Part shown: piece by piece, positions 44,865 through 53,382 of the stretch
Position numbering within the stretch: the stretch's first letter is position 1
Layout: the number at the start of each line of letters is the position of its first letter
Assembly (NCBI GenBank): GCA_021794015.1
Contig: JAJYRQ010000012.1
Location: 26,642-90,641, forward strand
Length of the DNA: 64,000 nucleotides
DNA from: Deltaproteobacteria bacterium
GTDB taxonomy: Bacteria; Desulfobacterota; Binatia; Binatales; Binataceae
Direction of reading: 5' to 3'
Program-made: the position numbers and the translations under genes
Notes under the pieces: generated by a model
Told to the model about the DNA's origin: nothing
Database searches by the model: none
Seen by the model: only the letters and a program-made list of their open reading frames with translations

Positions 44865-45210
44865 AAAAACGTTCCCGCCCTCTGCCTGCCTGCCGAAAAA
44901 GAGCAACCGGATGAGGCCTGCCGTCTGAGGGCTGTCAGCCTGACGATCTCCCGTCTTCACGCCGCCTAGCTTTTGCGCCGCGCAAGGCCCGTGCGGCGCA
45001 AGCTTGCCGGGCTCTGCCTGCCGCGAGGCAGGGCTTTCACCGCCCGGCGCCGGACGGGCTATACGCTAAGGCGCCTTGAGCGAAGCTTGCACGAATCGAC
45101 AGCCTCGCTCAAACTGGGGTCCATCGCGCTTGCCGGCGGCCGCACGCGGACGTAGGTCGGCGGTCTCGGCTGCGGCCGTTGGCCGACACGGGAAAGGCGG
45201 CACAGTTACC

Positions 45211-46569
45211 GTGAACCCGCAGGTATTCAGACAATACGATATACGAGGGGTGGCCGATCGCGACTTCGACGACGCCTTTGTCGAGGAGTTGGGTTTGGCC
45301 TGGGCGACTACGCTTGCCCGCGGCGGCAAGAGCCGGCTCGGCCTTGGCCGCGACTGCCGGCTTTCTTCAGACCGGCTGCACCGTTCGCTGCTCGAAGGCC
45401 TGCTGCGCGGCGGAATGGAGGTCGTCGACGTCGGCGTCGTGCCGACTCCGCTGCTTTACTTTTCTATTGCGCACTGGAAGCTCGACGGCGGCGTTATGAT
45501 AACCGGCAGCCACAACGCCCCCGACTATAACGGCTTCAAGTTGGTCTTCGGCCAGGGCGCCGTCTTCGGTTCGGCGATCCAGGAGTTGGGCTCTTTGATC
45601 GAGCGGCGGGCGTTTGTCCAGCCGGCCACACGAGGGCGACACACGCCGCGCTCGGTGCTGTCCGACTACCGAAGCCACGTGTTGTCTCAGTTCAGGCCCT
45701 GTCCGGGACTCAAGGTTGCGGTTGACGCGGGCAACGGATGCGCGGGGCCCGTGGCGGTGCCTCTGATGCAAGCGCTCGGCCTTGCGGTCGAACCGCTGTA
45801 CACGGAAATGGACGGCCGGTTTCCGAACCATCACCCGGACCCCACCGTCGAGGCGAACATGCGCGACCTGGCTGCGGCGGTCAAGCGAAGCGCAGCGCTG
45901 GTGGGAATCGCCTACGACGGCGACGCCGACCGAATCGGCGTGGTCGACGAAACCGGCGCTCTGGTGCGGGGCGACGAGCTGCTGGCCATCTTTGCCCGCG
46001 CCCTGCTGGCCGAACGGCCCGGCGCGACGATCATCGGCGACGTCAAATGCTCGGAGCGGCTCTACACGGATATCGCGCGCCATGGAGGGCGGCCAATCAT
46101 GTGGAAGACGGGCCACTCGCTCATCAAGCACAAGATGCGGGAGGAAAACGCTCTGCTGGCGGGGGAAATGAGCGGGCACATCTTTTTTGCCGACCGCTAC
46201 TATGGCTTCGACGACGCAATCTACGCCTCCCTGCGGCTTATCGAAATTCTGGCGCGCCAGGGAGAAGGCCCGGCGGCCCTGCTTGCCGATCTGCCCAAAA
46301 CGGTCAATACGCCCGAAATCCGGGTGGAATGCCCGGACGAGCGCAAATTCGCCGTGGTCCAAAGCGTAGCCGAGCTTTTTCGCACCCGTTACAAGATGGT
46401 CGACATCGACGGCGTCAGGGTCGCCTTCCCCCACGGCTGGGGACTGGTCCGCGCCTCGAACACCGAGCCGGCGCTGGTGATGCGCTTTGAGGGAGACAGC
46501 CCCGGCGCCCTCTCGCAAATCCGAGAACTTTTCGAAAGCGCCGTGAAAGCGGCGGTTAAGGCGGCGTGA
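45211..46569 (+). CDS. manB: Phosphomannomutase/phosphoglucomutase
   Basis: 452 residues from GTG 45211, the start that matches the AlgC-type N-terminus (FRQYDIRGVADRDF). Catalytic phosphoserine S100 in ITGSHNAPDYNGFK, metal loop YDGDADRIG (236-240), sugar-specificity loop GEMSGH (318-323) and phosphate loop RASNTEPALVMRF: all four sites of the alpha-phosphohexomutase family are intact. Converts mannose-6-P to mannose-1-P (and glucose equivalents). The guanylyltransferase gene overlaps its stop by 4 bp, so the two make GDP-mannose for surface polysaccharide. Confidence 0.94.
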   Translation: MNPQVFRQYDIRGVADRDFDDAFVEELGLAWATTLARGGKSRLGLGRDCRLSSDRLHRSLLEGLLRGGMEVVDVGVVPTPLLYFSIAHWKLDGGVMITGSHNAPDYNGFKLVFGQGAVFGSAIQELGSLIERRAFVQPATRGRHTPRSVLSDYRSHVLSQFRPCPGLKVAVDAGNGCAGPVAVPLMQALGLAVEPLYTEMDGRFPNHHPDPTVEANMRDLAAAVKRSAALVGIAYDGDADRIGVVDETGALVRGDELLAIFARALLAERPGATIIGDVKCSERLYTDIARHGGRPIMWKTGHSLIKHKMREENALLAGEMSGHIFFADRYYGFDDAIYASLRLIEILARQGEGPAALLADLPKTVNTPEIRVECPDERKFAVVQSVAELFRTRYKMVDIDGVRVAFPHGWGLVRASNTEPALVMRFEGDSPGALSQIRELFESAVKAAVKAA

Positions 46570-47648
46570 GCCCGCGCACCGTTGCTGTGTCGCGCCTGGG
46601 GATGCCTCTAACCGGCCTTGTCATCGCCGGCGGACGAGGCCTCCGCTTATGGCCGGAGAGCCGCAGCGGGCGCCCCAAGCCGCTGTTCTCGCCGGACGGC
46701 CGCACCACCCTGCTTAGCCTGACGATCACCCGGGTGCAGCCGCTCATCGCTCGGCGCCACCTGTTTATTCTTTGCTCGGCCGACCAGGCTCCCCTCTTCG
46801 CGCGCGCCACCGCCGGCCTTGTCCCCAAGGAAAATCTCCTGGTCGAGCCCGAAGGGCGAGGCACCGCGGTCGCCATTGCCTACGGATGCGCCGTCATCCG
46901 GAGAAGAGTCGGAGCGGCGCTGACCGCCGTGATGCCGGCCGACCATCTCATCGCGCCCGCCTCCGGCCTGCGCCGCACCCTGGCGCGAGCTTTTAGCTTG
47001 GCGGCGAGCGACGAACGGATCGCGGTGGTCGGAGTTGCACCGGCCCGGGCGGAACCCGGGTTCGGCTACCAGGAGATCGGGCCTGCCGTCGGAGCCGGCT
47101 TTAGGGTCAGACGGTTTATCGAGAAGCCGCCCCTGGCGCTGGCCCGCAGGATGGTCGCTTGCGGGCGCTTTTGGTGGAACGCCGGCATCTTCGTGATGAG
47201 CACGGCCACACTTGAGTCCGAGCTTTCGCGTCACGCGCCGGCGCTGGCGGCGCTGACCGTCCGGATGGCGCAGGCCGGCCCGCGCCGGCTTGCCCGCCTT
47301 TACGCAGGTCTGCGCTACGACTCATTCGACCGCGTAGTCGTCGAGAAAAGTAGCCGCGTAGTGGCGGTGAAGGCGGACTTTCGATGGCACGACGTCGGAA
47401 GCTGGCAGGGTCTGTGGGAGGCGCTCAAGGGCTCGCGCACCAACGCACTTTCGCCAAACGCTTTCGCCATCGACTGCGAGGGTGTGATGGCTCGCGCCAG
47501 CCGCCGTCCGATGGTGCTGCTGGGCGTCAAGGACCTGGTGGCGGTGGACGCCGGAGAGATACTGTTTATTACTACGCGCGCCCGCTCGCAGGAATTAAAG
47601 CGACTTGGGCCCGAGCTCGGCCGGCGCGGTCTCGGCCGCTACCTCTGA
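46566..47648 (+). CDS. manC: Mannose-1-phosphate guanylyltransferase
   Basis: 360 residues from GTG 46566; ATG 46602 is an alternative giving 348. Nucleotidyltransferase signature VIAGGRGLRLWPESRSGRPKPL, slightly diverged from GGxGTRLWP. Later blocks: EPEGRGTAVAIAYG, VMPADHLIAP, FIEKPPLALARRM, WWNAGIFVM and WHDVGSWQGLWEALKG. It makes GDP-mannose from GTP and mannose-1-P. Without the C-terminal isomerase domain found in bifunctional ManC proteins. Coupled to the phosphomannomutase gene. Confidence 0.92.
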   Translation: MSPRTVAVSRLGMPLTGLVIAGGRGLRLWPESRSGRPKPLFSPDGRTTLLSLTITRVQPLIARRHLFILCSADQAPLFARATAGLVPKENLLVEPEGRGTAVAIAYGCAVIRRRVGAALTAVMPADHLIAPASGLRRTLARAFSLAASDERIAVVGVAPARAEPGFGYQEIGPAVGAGFRVRRFIEKPPLALARRMVACGRFWWNAGIFVMSTATLESELSRHAPALAALTVRMAQAGPRRLARLYAGLRYDSFDRVVVEKSSRVVAVKADFRWHDVGSWQGLWEALKGSRTNALSPNAFAIDCEGVMARASRRPMVLLGVKDLVAVDAGEILFITTRARSQELKRLGPELGRRGLGRYL

Positions 47649-47757
47649 GCCGGCGCTCGGCCCCACCCAGCCGGCGCCAGCCGGCTCTTTCGGTTAGGGC
47701 CGCGGCGCGTCTTGGAATGCGCCGGGCACCAGGCCGGCAGCCTTGGGAGGTACCGTG

Positions 47758-48264
47758 ATGACCGGTGAGCATTTTCTCATCAAGTTGGCCCAAATCGGTT
47801 TGCAGTTCGCGGTCTTTACGGCCGTTCTGCCGCTGCTGACGCGAAGCGGCCGCGCCTTGGCGGAGCATCAGATCGTCGGCATCAAGCTTATTCTGGACCA
47901 CCAGTTCGCCCTGCTCTTCTCGGCCATCGCCCCCTACCTGGTTTTCCACTGGATGAGCAACGCGCCGCAGGTCTGGGTCTGGCGGCTTGCCAGTCTTCCG
48001 TTGGCGATCTTTCTCATCTGCGAGATGGCGGTGCAGGGGCTGAGAATACGCAAACTCGGTTCGGGCACAGACGTTCCCGCGCACTCAAGCCGCACCGTGC
48101 TGCTTCTGCTTTTTTTCCCTGCGCCGTTCGTATGCGGAGCGGAGTTCTGGAACGTGGCACGCGGCTCTTTCCCGGTTTACCTGACCGGGGTCATCTGGCT
48201 GCTCGTTCCTGCGGCGATCCAGTTCTGGGGGCTGGTGGTGCATCTGACCAGAATCACCGACTAG
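47758..48264 (+). CDS. Four-helix membrane protein, unknown function
   Basis: 168 residues from ATG 47758; GGGAGGT six bases upstream decides the start over nearby GTG and TTG. Membrane helices near 12-30, 45-65, 76-95 and 115-160 (the last probably two). Conserved-looking polar residues in DHQFALLFSAIAPYLVFHW and GAEFWNVARG. No family recognised. It follows the GDP-mannose genes by about 110 bp and precedes a lipoprotein gene; an envelope role is guesswork. Confidence 0.62.
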   Translation: MTGEHFLIKLAQIGLQFAVFTAVLPLLTRSGRALAEHQIVGIKLILDHQFALLFSAIAPYLVFHWMSNAPQVWVWRLASLPLAIFLICEMAVQGLRIRKLGSGTDVPAHSSRTVLLLLFFPAPFVCGAEFWNVARGSFPVYLTGVIWLLVPAAIQFWGLVVHLTRITD

Positions 48265-48418
48265 GGTTTACGTGGCGGCGCGCGCGTGCTCAAATCGAAG
48301 CAAAGCGGCGCCCAACAGCGGGGCCGGCGTGCGGCAGCCGCGCGCGAACGGGACTGCTCAACTCAACCCACAACCGGCGCCGGGAAGGAAGCGCCCGGCC
48401 AGGGCTCGGAGGCTCCAA

Positions 48419-48823
48419 ATGGAACGCAAAACGCTTGCGCAAGCCGTCGCTGCAACCGCCGCCGCCCTCTTCCTGCTCGGTTGCGCGGGGACGCAGGGAG
48501 CGATGAGCCGCACGGTCGCCGTACGGTCCGACCCGCCCGGCGCAACCGTGCTGGTTGACGGCAAACAGCTTGGGACCACGCCGACCGAGATTGCCGTTTT
48601 CCCTTGTTCCAACTACCGCCTGATGCTTGAGAAAAGCGGCTTTCAGGCGGCCAGCATCGAGGTCGGCCCTGCCACAGTCCCGGTTAGCGCGATGGTGATG
48701 CCGTGGTACGTGGCCTTACCCCCGATCGGTTTTCCGGCCTACTGCGCGCTCTCCGCATTTACCCCGAATGTTGTAACGGCGTCGCTCAAGTTGGCCGCCG
48801 GCCCGCCCGCGCCCGCCAAGTGA
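48419..48823 (+). CDS. PEGA-domain lipoprotein
   Basis: 134 residues from ATG 48419, with CGGAGG about six bases upstream. Signal peptide with lipobox LFLLGC (lipidated Cys about residue 22), then a PEGA domain: VRSDPPGATVLVDGKQLGTT, ending KSGFQAASIEV. A hydrophobic stretch (VMPWYVALPPIGFPAYCALS) near residue 95 resembles the C-terminal glycine-zipper-like hairpin seen in small PEGA lipoproteins. PEGA domains are surface-binding beta modules; role here is unknown. Probably anchored in the outer membrane. Confidence 0.78.
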   Translation: MERKTLAQAVAATAAALFLLGCAGTQGAMSRTVAVRSDPPGATVLVDGKQLGTTPTEIAVFPCSNYRLMLEKSGFQAASIEVGPATVPVSAMVMPWYVALPPIGFPAYCALSAFTPNVVTASLKLAAGPPAPAK

Positions 48824-49002
48824 CGGGCAGCCGTAGGGCACGCGACAAGCTTGGCGGCAATGACGCCGCGCTCCGGCGCGACTTTTGAGGAGCAGACAGC
48901 CAGGGCACACACCCCGCAAATAGCGACGGCCCTCACGCCAATCCGGCGGCGAGGCGAAAAGCGAGGTTATCCGCGAACCTCAGCGGCACGCGCGGCGCGA
49001 GG

Positions 49003-49030
49003 TTGCTTTTAGCCGTTGCGAGGCTATTCT
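49003..49030 (+). promoter_or_regulatory. Candidate promoter of the ABC binding-protein gene
   Basis: TTGCTT (49003-49008), 16-bp spacer, TATTCT (49025-49030), about 80 bp before the ATG. Moderate matches in the only AT-rich patch of the 290-bp spacer. Confidence 0.38.
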
Positions 49031-49110
49031 AAACCATCGCAGCGTGTTGGCGCCTGCCTTTCGAGGGGTAGGCTAGAGTGCTAACGCCGCCAAGCAAGGA
49101 GGCCTCTTAC

Positions 49111-50343
49111 ATGAACATGAAACGTCTTCTGCCGGCTCTGGCAACGGCTTTGTGTCTCAGCGGGCTGCTGCTTTTGTCCCGAGCCGGGCGGCTTTTGGCG
49201 GCGCCGGCCCCGGTCAGAATAGCGGTTATCGTGCCGCTTTCCGGCCCCAATGCAAGCGTCGGCCAACAGAGCGTCAACGCCATCCGGCTCGCCATCGAGG
49301 AGATCAACGCCAGCGGCGGGATCAAGGCGCTCGGCGGCGCCCGGCTTGAGCCGCTCATCGCCGACTCGACCAACGATCCTCAAGGCGCCGTAACCACCAC
49401 CCAGCGCGTGCTTGCGCAGCATCGGGTTGCCGCGGCCTTCGGGCTCGACCTCTCGCCGCTTACGCTGGCGGCGCTGCCGGCCTTCGTAAAGCATCACGTA
49501 CCGGTGGTCACGGCGGCGATCAGCGACACCCTGTTGGGCGCGGGCAACGGCGGCTATCTCTTCCAGATCGCGCCGCGCGGCACGATGTTCGGCAAGCAGG
49601 AAGTGAGGTTTCTCAAGTTTGCCAACGAACGCTACCACATGGGAATCACCAAGGCGGCCATTCTCTACGTGAACAATCCGTACGGGCTTTCCACCTACAA
49701 GGGGATCGAGCAGCTTGCCGTCCAGGCCGGGCTTAAGATCGTGTTCGAGTCGCCTTATCCCGCCGACATCACCGACGCAAGCCCGCTGGTAACCAAGGTC
49801 GAGCGCTCGGGCGCGCAGGCACTCTTTCCCGTTTCCTACATCAGCGACGCCGAGCTTTTGCTAACGGCGCTGCATAGCGCTGGAAGCCACATCCTGGTCG
49901 TTGGCGGCGGCGCGGGCTTCATCTGGCCGCCGATCGGGCAGGCCCTCGGCGAGCGGGTGACCGGACTGACCAGCGTCGCGTCCTGGAACCTGAACTCGAA
50001 AAACGTAGGCGCCAATCCCCATCTGGTCGGCGTGACCCAACGTTACGCCCGCCGCTGGGGCACCTTCATGCCGGAGCAGGCCGGCGAGGCATATGCCGCC
50101 GCCTTTGCCATCGCCGCGGCGATCGAGCGCGCTCGTTCCTCCGACTCGGCCAAGGTGCGCGAGGCGCTGGCCAGGCTCGACTTGGCGGGCGGCGGGGCGG
50201 CCATGATGCAACCCGGGCGTGTGGCTTTCGACGCAAGCGGTGCCAACAAGTATGCCGAGCCGGTAATGATCCAGTGGCAAAAGGGCGTGCCGGTCACGGT
50301 TTTCCCCGAGAGCCTGGCCAGCGCTCCCCTGCTCAAGCCCTGA
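49111..50343 (+). CDS. ABC transporter substrate-binding protein, LivJ/amide-type (type 1 periplasmic fold)
   Basis: 410 residues from ATG 49111, with AAGGAGG nine bases upstream. Signal peptide of about 31 residues ending RLLAAPAP. The mature protein opens VRIAVIVPLSGPNASVGQQS and has EEINASGGIKALGGARLEP, VTAAISDTLLGAGNGGYLFQ and FPVSYISDAELLLTAL, typical of the leucine/branched-chain amino-acid binding family, whose members also bind urea, amides and aromatic acids. No permease or ATPase gene is close, so it is an orphan in this window. Ligand unknown. Confidence 0.87.
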   Translation: MNMKRLLPALATALCLSGLLLLSRAGRLLAAPAPVRIAVIVPLSGPNASVGQQSVNAIRLAIEEINASGGIKALGGARLEPLIADSTNDPQGAVTTTQRVLAQHRVAAAFGLDLSPLTLAALPAFVKHHVPVVTAAISDTLLGAGNGGYLFQIAPRGTMFGKQEVRFLKFANERYHMGITKAAILYVNNPYGLSTYKGIEQLAVQAGLKIVFESPYPADITDASPLVTKVERSGAQALFPVSYISDAELLLTALHSAGSHILVVGGGAGFIWPPIGQALGERVTGLTSVASWNLNSKNVGANPHLVGVTQRYARRWGTFMPEQAGEAYAAAFAIAAAIERARSSDSAKVREALARLDLAGGGAAMMQPGRVAFDASGANKYAEPVMIQWQKGVPVTVFPESLASAPLLKP

Positions 50344-50539
50344 CGGCGCTACAACTCGGCGCCGCGCGGAACGGACGCGTCCCCGCGCGCCCGAAGCGGT
50401 CACAGCAACCGTGCGGGACGGCTCGGGCGCGCCGGCAGTTATCAGCCGCAGCGCACTGGCCCCTCCGGCCGCTGGCCCGCATCGCAGCCCGGGCCAGCGA
50501 CGCGCTGGCTGAGGTGCTGCGCCGCGCCAAGACGCCGCT

Positions 50540-50806
50540 TTAGTCAGGCCCCCGGCGGCTGTCGAGCTCGGAGCTAAGCCGTGAGAGTCCGAACCAGCCA
50601 AGCGCGAGCGTCCTTAGAAGCCAGGCCAAGGCGCTAAGCCCGGCCTTGCGAGCGCGCAGCGCTGCCACAACCGCCTCCGCTGCGTGGACGGCAACGGTCA
50701 GAGCCAGGAGCCCGCGGCCAATCTCGGCTGCAGCGCGAAAAGGCGCAACAGAAGCTGCCGCCAGCGCCGCCCACAGCAAGGCCGCCAAAAACCAGCCGCG
50801 TCGCAT
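50540..50806 (-). CDS. Small membrane protein at the end of the NO-stress operon
   Basis: 88 residues from ATG 50806. Two to three hydrophobic helices: WFLAALLWAALAAASVAPF (5-23), LLALTVAVHAAEAVVAAL (32-49) and LSALAWLLRTLALGWFGL (56-73). No family recognised. It begins 48 bp after the NnrS-like gene on the same strand and is probably the last gene of that transcript. A His in the second helix could be a metal or haem ligand. Confidence 0.5.
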   Translation of the reverse strand: MRRGWFLAALLWAALAAASVAPFRAAAEIGRGLLALTVAVHAAEAVVAALRARKAGLSALAWLLRTLALGWFGLSRLSSELDSRRGPD

Positions 50807-50854
50807 GGCGCCCTGGTCAGCAGAGGCTGATTGCCTCAAGAGCCCTCCAACCGT

Positions 50855-52027
50855 TCAACCTGAGCCGGCGTCCGCCCGAGGCGCGGCGCTGCGGCCGCGC
50901 CCGCTGCGTCTCGTCAGCTCGGCCACGACCGACCGCGCCGTGTTGGCCACGAATATCAGTATCGCAACCACATTCAGCAGCCCGCCCCATCTGTAAGCCG
51001 GGTAGTAAGCGCCGACGTCGCCGATAACGCGCAGCAGCAGCGACGCCTGCAGGAGCCCCGCGTGCAGATAAAAACCCCGGCGGTACGGCAGCGGTCCGCC
51101 CAGCACCGCCGGAAAAATGATCGGCGCGTGGCCGAAGATCATCGAAAAAACGAAACCCAACAAAATAAGATGCAGCATCAGATCGTAGTGAAAGGTCGTG
51201 AGCGCATCTCCAAACCACAGCCAGGCGCCGCCGCCAAGACCAAGCCAGACGTAACCCGCAAGCAGATTCACCGCGATGAACCGCGTCAGCCCGGCCTGCC
51301 GCACCGTCCGCCACGCCACGTCGTAGCGCCACAGCCAAAGCGTCAGAAAAAGCATCCCCGCCCCGGCCAAGCGAAGACCCGGCCCGAGGTAAGCCGAGGC
51401 AAGCGAAAGCCCGCCGATAAAAACCACCGCCCCGGCCAAAAAAAGCCCGCGGCCTCGCCCAGCCGGCCCTGCCAGACGGCTTAGCTCCAGCCGCTCGCCG
51501 ACAATCGTCAGAACCAGAAAACCGACCCACCAGAAGAAAAGCCGCATCACAGGCGTCCCGACCAGCCAGAGCACATTGCCGACAAGCCACGCAACCGCGC
51601 CCAGGCCCATCGTGACGGTAAACCAGGCCGCCTGACGGCGCACAAGCACAACAAAGTCGGCCACCAGCCACAAACTGCCCAGCGCAATCGCAAGCGGCCC
51701 CAGCGGGTCGGGCACCCCCAGGATAACCGCCGCCGCGCCGCCGCCGCTCAGCAGCGGAGCCGCGTAGCCCCACCGCGTCCCCAGCGCGACCGCGCGCTCC
51801 AGGCTGATAAGCGTGCCGAGAAACCCGCACGCCATCAGCGGACCGTGCGCCAGATACAAACCCGGCCAAGGCCCCAGCGAAGACCATCCCAGGCGCCCCA
51901 ACCCTGCCCACAGGCCCGCCAACAGCGACAGGATCGACAGCGCGAGCAGCGGCAGCCTTTCGTAGCGCAGCCGCGGCCCTGGCAGCCGCCTCGGCCGCTC
52001 GGCCCGCGGTTCAACCCTCGAAACCAT
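50855..52027 (-). CDS. Polytopic membrane protein, NnrS-like
   Basis: 390 residues from ATG 52027 (ATG 52045 also possible); the start lies 17 bp inside the ferredoxin gene, so translation is coupled. About twelve membrane helices. Histidines fall inside helices: YLAHGPLMACGFLGTLISLE, LTTFHYDLMLHLILLGFVF and MIFGHAPIIFPAV, compatible with haem or copper ligation as in NnrS, the haem/copper membrane protein induced by nitric oxide. The length and helix count also fit NnrS, but I cannot match its exact signatures, so the label is tentative; a distant haem-copper oxidase subunit I relative is the alternative. Context with hemerythrin and an NsrR-like operator supports a NO-related role. Confidence 0.6.
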   Translation of the reverse strand: MVSRVEPRAERPRRLPGPRLRYERLPLLALSILSLLAGLWAGLGRLGWSSLGPWPGLYLAHGPLMACGFLGTLISLERAVALGTRWGYAAPLLSGGGAAAVILGVPDPLGPLAIALGSLWLVADFVVLVRRQAAWFTVTMGLGAVAWLVGNVLWLVGTPVMRLFFWWVGFLVLTIVGERLELSRLAGPAGRGRGLFLAGAVVFIGGLSLASAYLGPGLRLAGAGMLFLTLWLWRYDVAWRTVRQAGLTRFIAVNLLAGYVWLGLGGGAWLWFGDALTTFHYDLMLHLILLGFVFSMIFGHAPIIFPAVLGGPLPYRRGFYLHAGLLQASLLLRVIGDVGAYYPAYRWGGLLNVVAILIFVANTARSVVAELTRRSGRGRSAAPRADAGSG

Positions 52028-52433
52028 CCCGCTTGCTGGCTGCATGCCTGAACTGTTCGGCCATGGGAGCGCTCGACTGCCGGCTGTCAAGGCCCCACTT
52101 GGCGCGGTTGGCGGCCACCGCCTCCGGCGCGGGCAGCGCCCTAGACTGATACGAGGCGATGCGGAAACGCGCCTTGTCCTCGCGCAGGGCGTGATTCAGG
52201 GCGATATCCTCGCAGAGCGCCGGCGGCACCGCCTGCTCGGGAAAAATGGCGCCCCAGGGACATTCCGGCTCGCAAGCCCCGCAGTCGATGCACTCGACCG
52301 GGTCAACGTAAAGCTGGTTGGGAAAGCCCTCGCACCCAGGCTGGGTCGGCTGGTAGATGCAGTCAACGGGACAGATTCTGACGCAGCCCGTGTCAACGCA
52401 GTCGATGCACAGACGCGTAATCGTGTAGGGCAT
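52011..52433 (-). CDS. fdxA: Ferredoxin, 7Fe/8Fe type with C-terminal extension
   Basis: 140 residues. The N-terminal 65 residues contain two cluster motifs: CIDCVDTGCVRICPVDCIY (C9, C12, C17, C21, C25) and CIDCGACEPECPWGAIFPE. The spacing C9-x7-C17-x3-C21-P and the extra C25 are those of Azotobacter FdI-type ferredoxins with one [3Fe-4S] and one [4Fe-4S] cluster. The remainder is a long helical tail with NRAKWGLDS, partly like FdxA proteins. It transfers single electrons; an obvious partner in the operon is the hemerythrin or a repair enzyme. Two bases after the cupin gene, and overlapping the next gene. Confidence 0.88.
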   Translation of the reverse strand: MPYTITRLCIDCVDTGCVRICPVDCIYQPTQPGCEGFPNQLYVDPVECIDCGACEPECPWGAIFPEQAVPPALCEDIALNHALREDKARFRIASYQSRALPAPEAVAANRAKWGLDSRQSSAPMAEQFRHAASKRDGFEG

Positions 52434-52435
52434 GC

Positions 52436-52813
52436 CTAGCCGATGGCGGTGGTCAGGAGCGCGATGCTTTCCGCGACTGCCTCCACGCTGTGCGCAACGT
52501 CGCGGTCAAGCGCGAGCAGGCTTCCGACCTTGGCCGCCACGCGTTGGCCGGCGGCGTCGAACTCGATCTTCCCGGCAAGCACTTGCAGGGCGATCGGGCC
52601 GCGCGTGTGATGTTCGCTTAACCGGGCCCCTTTTTTGAGCGCAATCAGCAGCAGGTTGAGCGGTCCGTTTTTCACCAGGCTTACCGCGTGGCGATCCCCG
52701 CTCTGCCATTCGGGGCTCTTCTTAAGGCGCGCCATTTCCTCAGCGAGCGTGGTTACCAGCATTGCGCCGGCGGCCGGCCTAAGCGCCTGCCTGCTCTCTT
52801 CCTGATCTGCCAT
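52436..52813 (-). CDS. Cupin-domain protein
   Basis: 125 residues from ATG 52813 (AGGTAGGG just upstream). A single cupin barrel: LLLIALKKGARLSEHHTRGPIALQVLAGKIEF gives motif 1 with His-His, and VGSLLALDRDVAHSVEAVAES gives motif 2 with one His. The metal site is therefore partly conserved. Cupins of this small kind are found beside hemerythrin-DUF2249 genes in NO-response loci. Substrate or ligand unknown; sensory or detoxifying roles are both possible. It ends two bases before the ferredoxin gene. Confidence 0.8.
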   Translation of the reverse strand: MADQEESRQALRPAAGAMLVTTLAEEMARLKKSPEWQSGDRHAVSLVKNGPLNLLLIALKKGARLSEHHTRGPIALQVLAGKIEFDAAGQRVAAKVGSLLALDRDVAHSVEAVAESIALLTTAIG

Positions 52814-52904
52814 AGACCCTACCTCGCCGCCTCGGGCACAAGCCGCCATGCAACGGGTGCAATCCCGCCGCAGCGTTTCGCCTCCGGGGCAATGATGCTC
52901 GGCT

Positions 52905-53381
52905 TCAGAACCATCCGTAGACCCCGGCCACGACGGCGCCGATTACCGCCAGGCTTGCGACCAGCAGAACCCAGTGCATCGCGGCGATCCGGGCCAGCGC
53001 CCTCTCGGGCTCGCTTTGAAGCCTGCGCTCGAGCCGGGGCCCTACCACGAGCGGCTCCATCACGAAGAGCATCAAGCCGAAGACCGCCCACAGCACCACC
53101 ATCGCATCCATCCACCAGTAGCGCGCATTAGTGAACCGCGCCCATGCCCCAAGCGAGCCGACCATGTAAAACCCGCTCAGCCCGACGAGGAGCCAGGCAA
53201 GCCGCGCCTGGGGCCGAAACCGCTTTTCCACCTCCCGGAACATCCAGAGCTTCTGCTCGTTTGACCCAAAGCGCCGCATCAGCGGGAAGACCACGGTCGT
53301 GACCGCCGCCACGCCGCCGATCCAGACGACCACCGCAAGGACATGCAGCACCCTTGCCAGCGCAAGCCAGCGGTAGCTCAC
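52905..53381 (-). CDS. DUF2269/CopD-like four-helix membrane protein
   Basis: 158 residues from GTG 53381, one base after the TAA of the DUF364 gene. Four membrane helices: ALARVLHVLAVVVWIGGVAA (with a conserved-looking His), LAWLLVGLSGFYMVGSLGAW, WWMDAMVVLWAVFGLMLFVM and HWVLLVASLAVIGAVVAGVY. The first-helix HVLAVVVWIGG pattern is that of CopD/DUF2269 membrane proteins that may bind haem b or copper. Its place in a NO-stress operon suggests a membrane haem protein, but no function is established. Confidence 0.72.
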   Translation of the reverse strand: MSYRWLALARVLHVLAVVVWIGGVAAVTTVVFPLMRRFGSNEQKLWMFREVEKRFRPQARLAWLLVGLSGFYMVGSLGAWARFTNARYWWMDAMVVLWAVFGLMLFVMEPLVVGPRLERRLQSEPERALARIAAMHWVLLVASLAVIGAVVAGVYGWF

Positions 53382-53382
53382 G

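Noticed and set aside
50817..51911. Minus-strand 364-codon frame inside the NnrS-like gene
   Set aside because: Another frame of the same GC-rich DNA; Arg/Gly/Ala-rich with no family pattern, while the 390-residue frame has regular membrane helices and coupled start.
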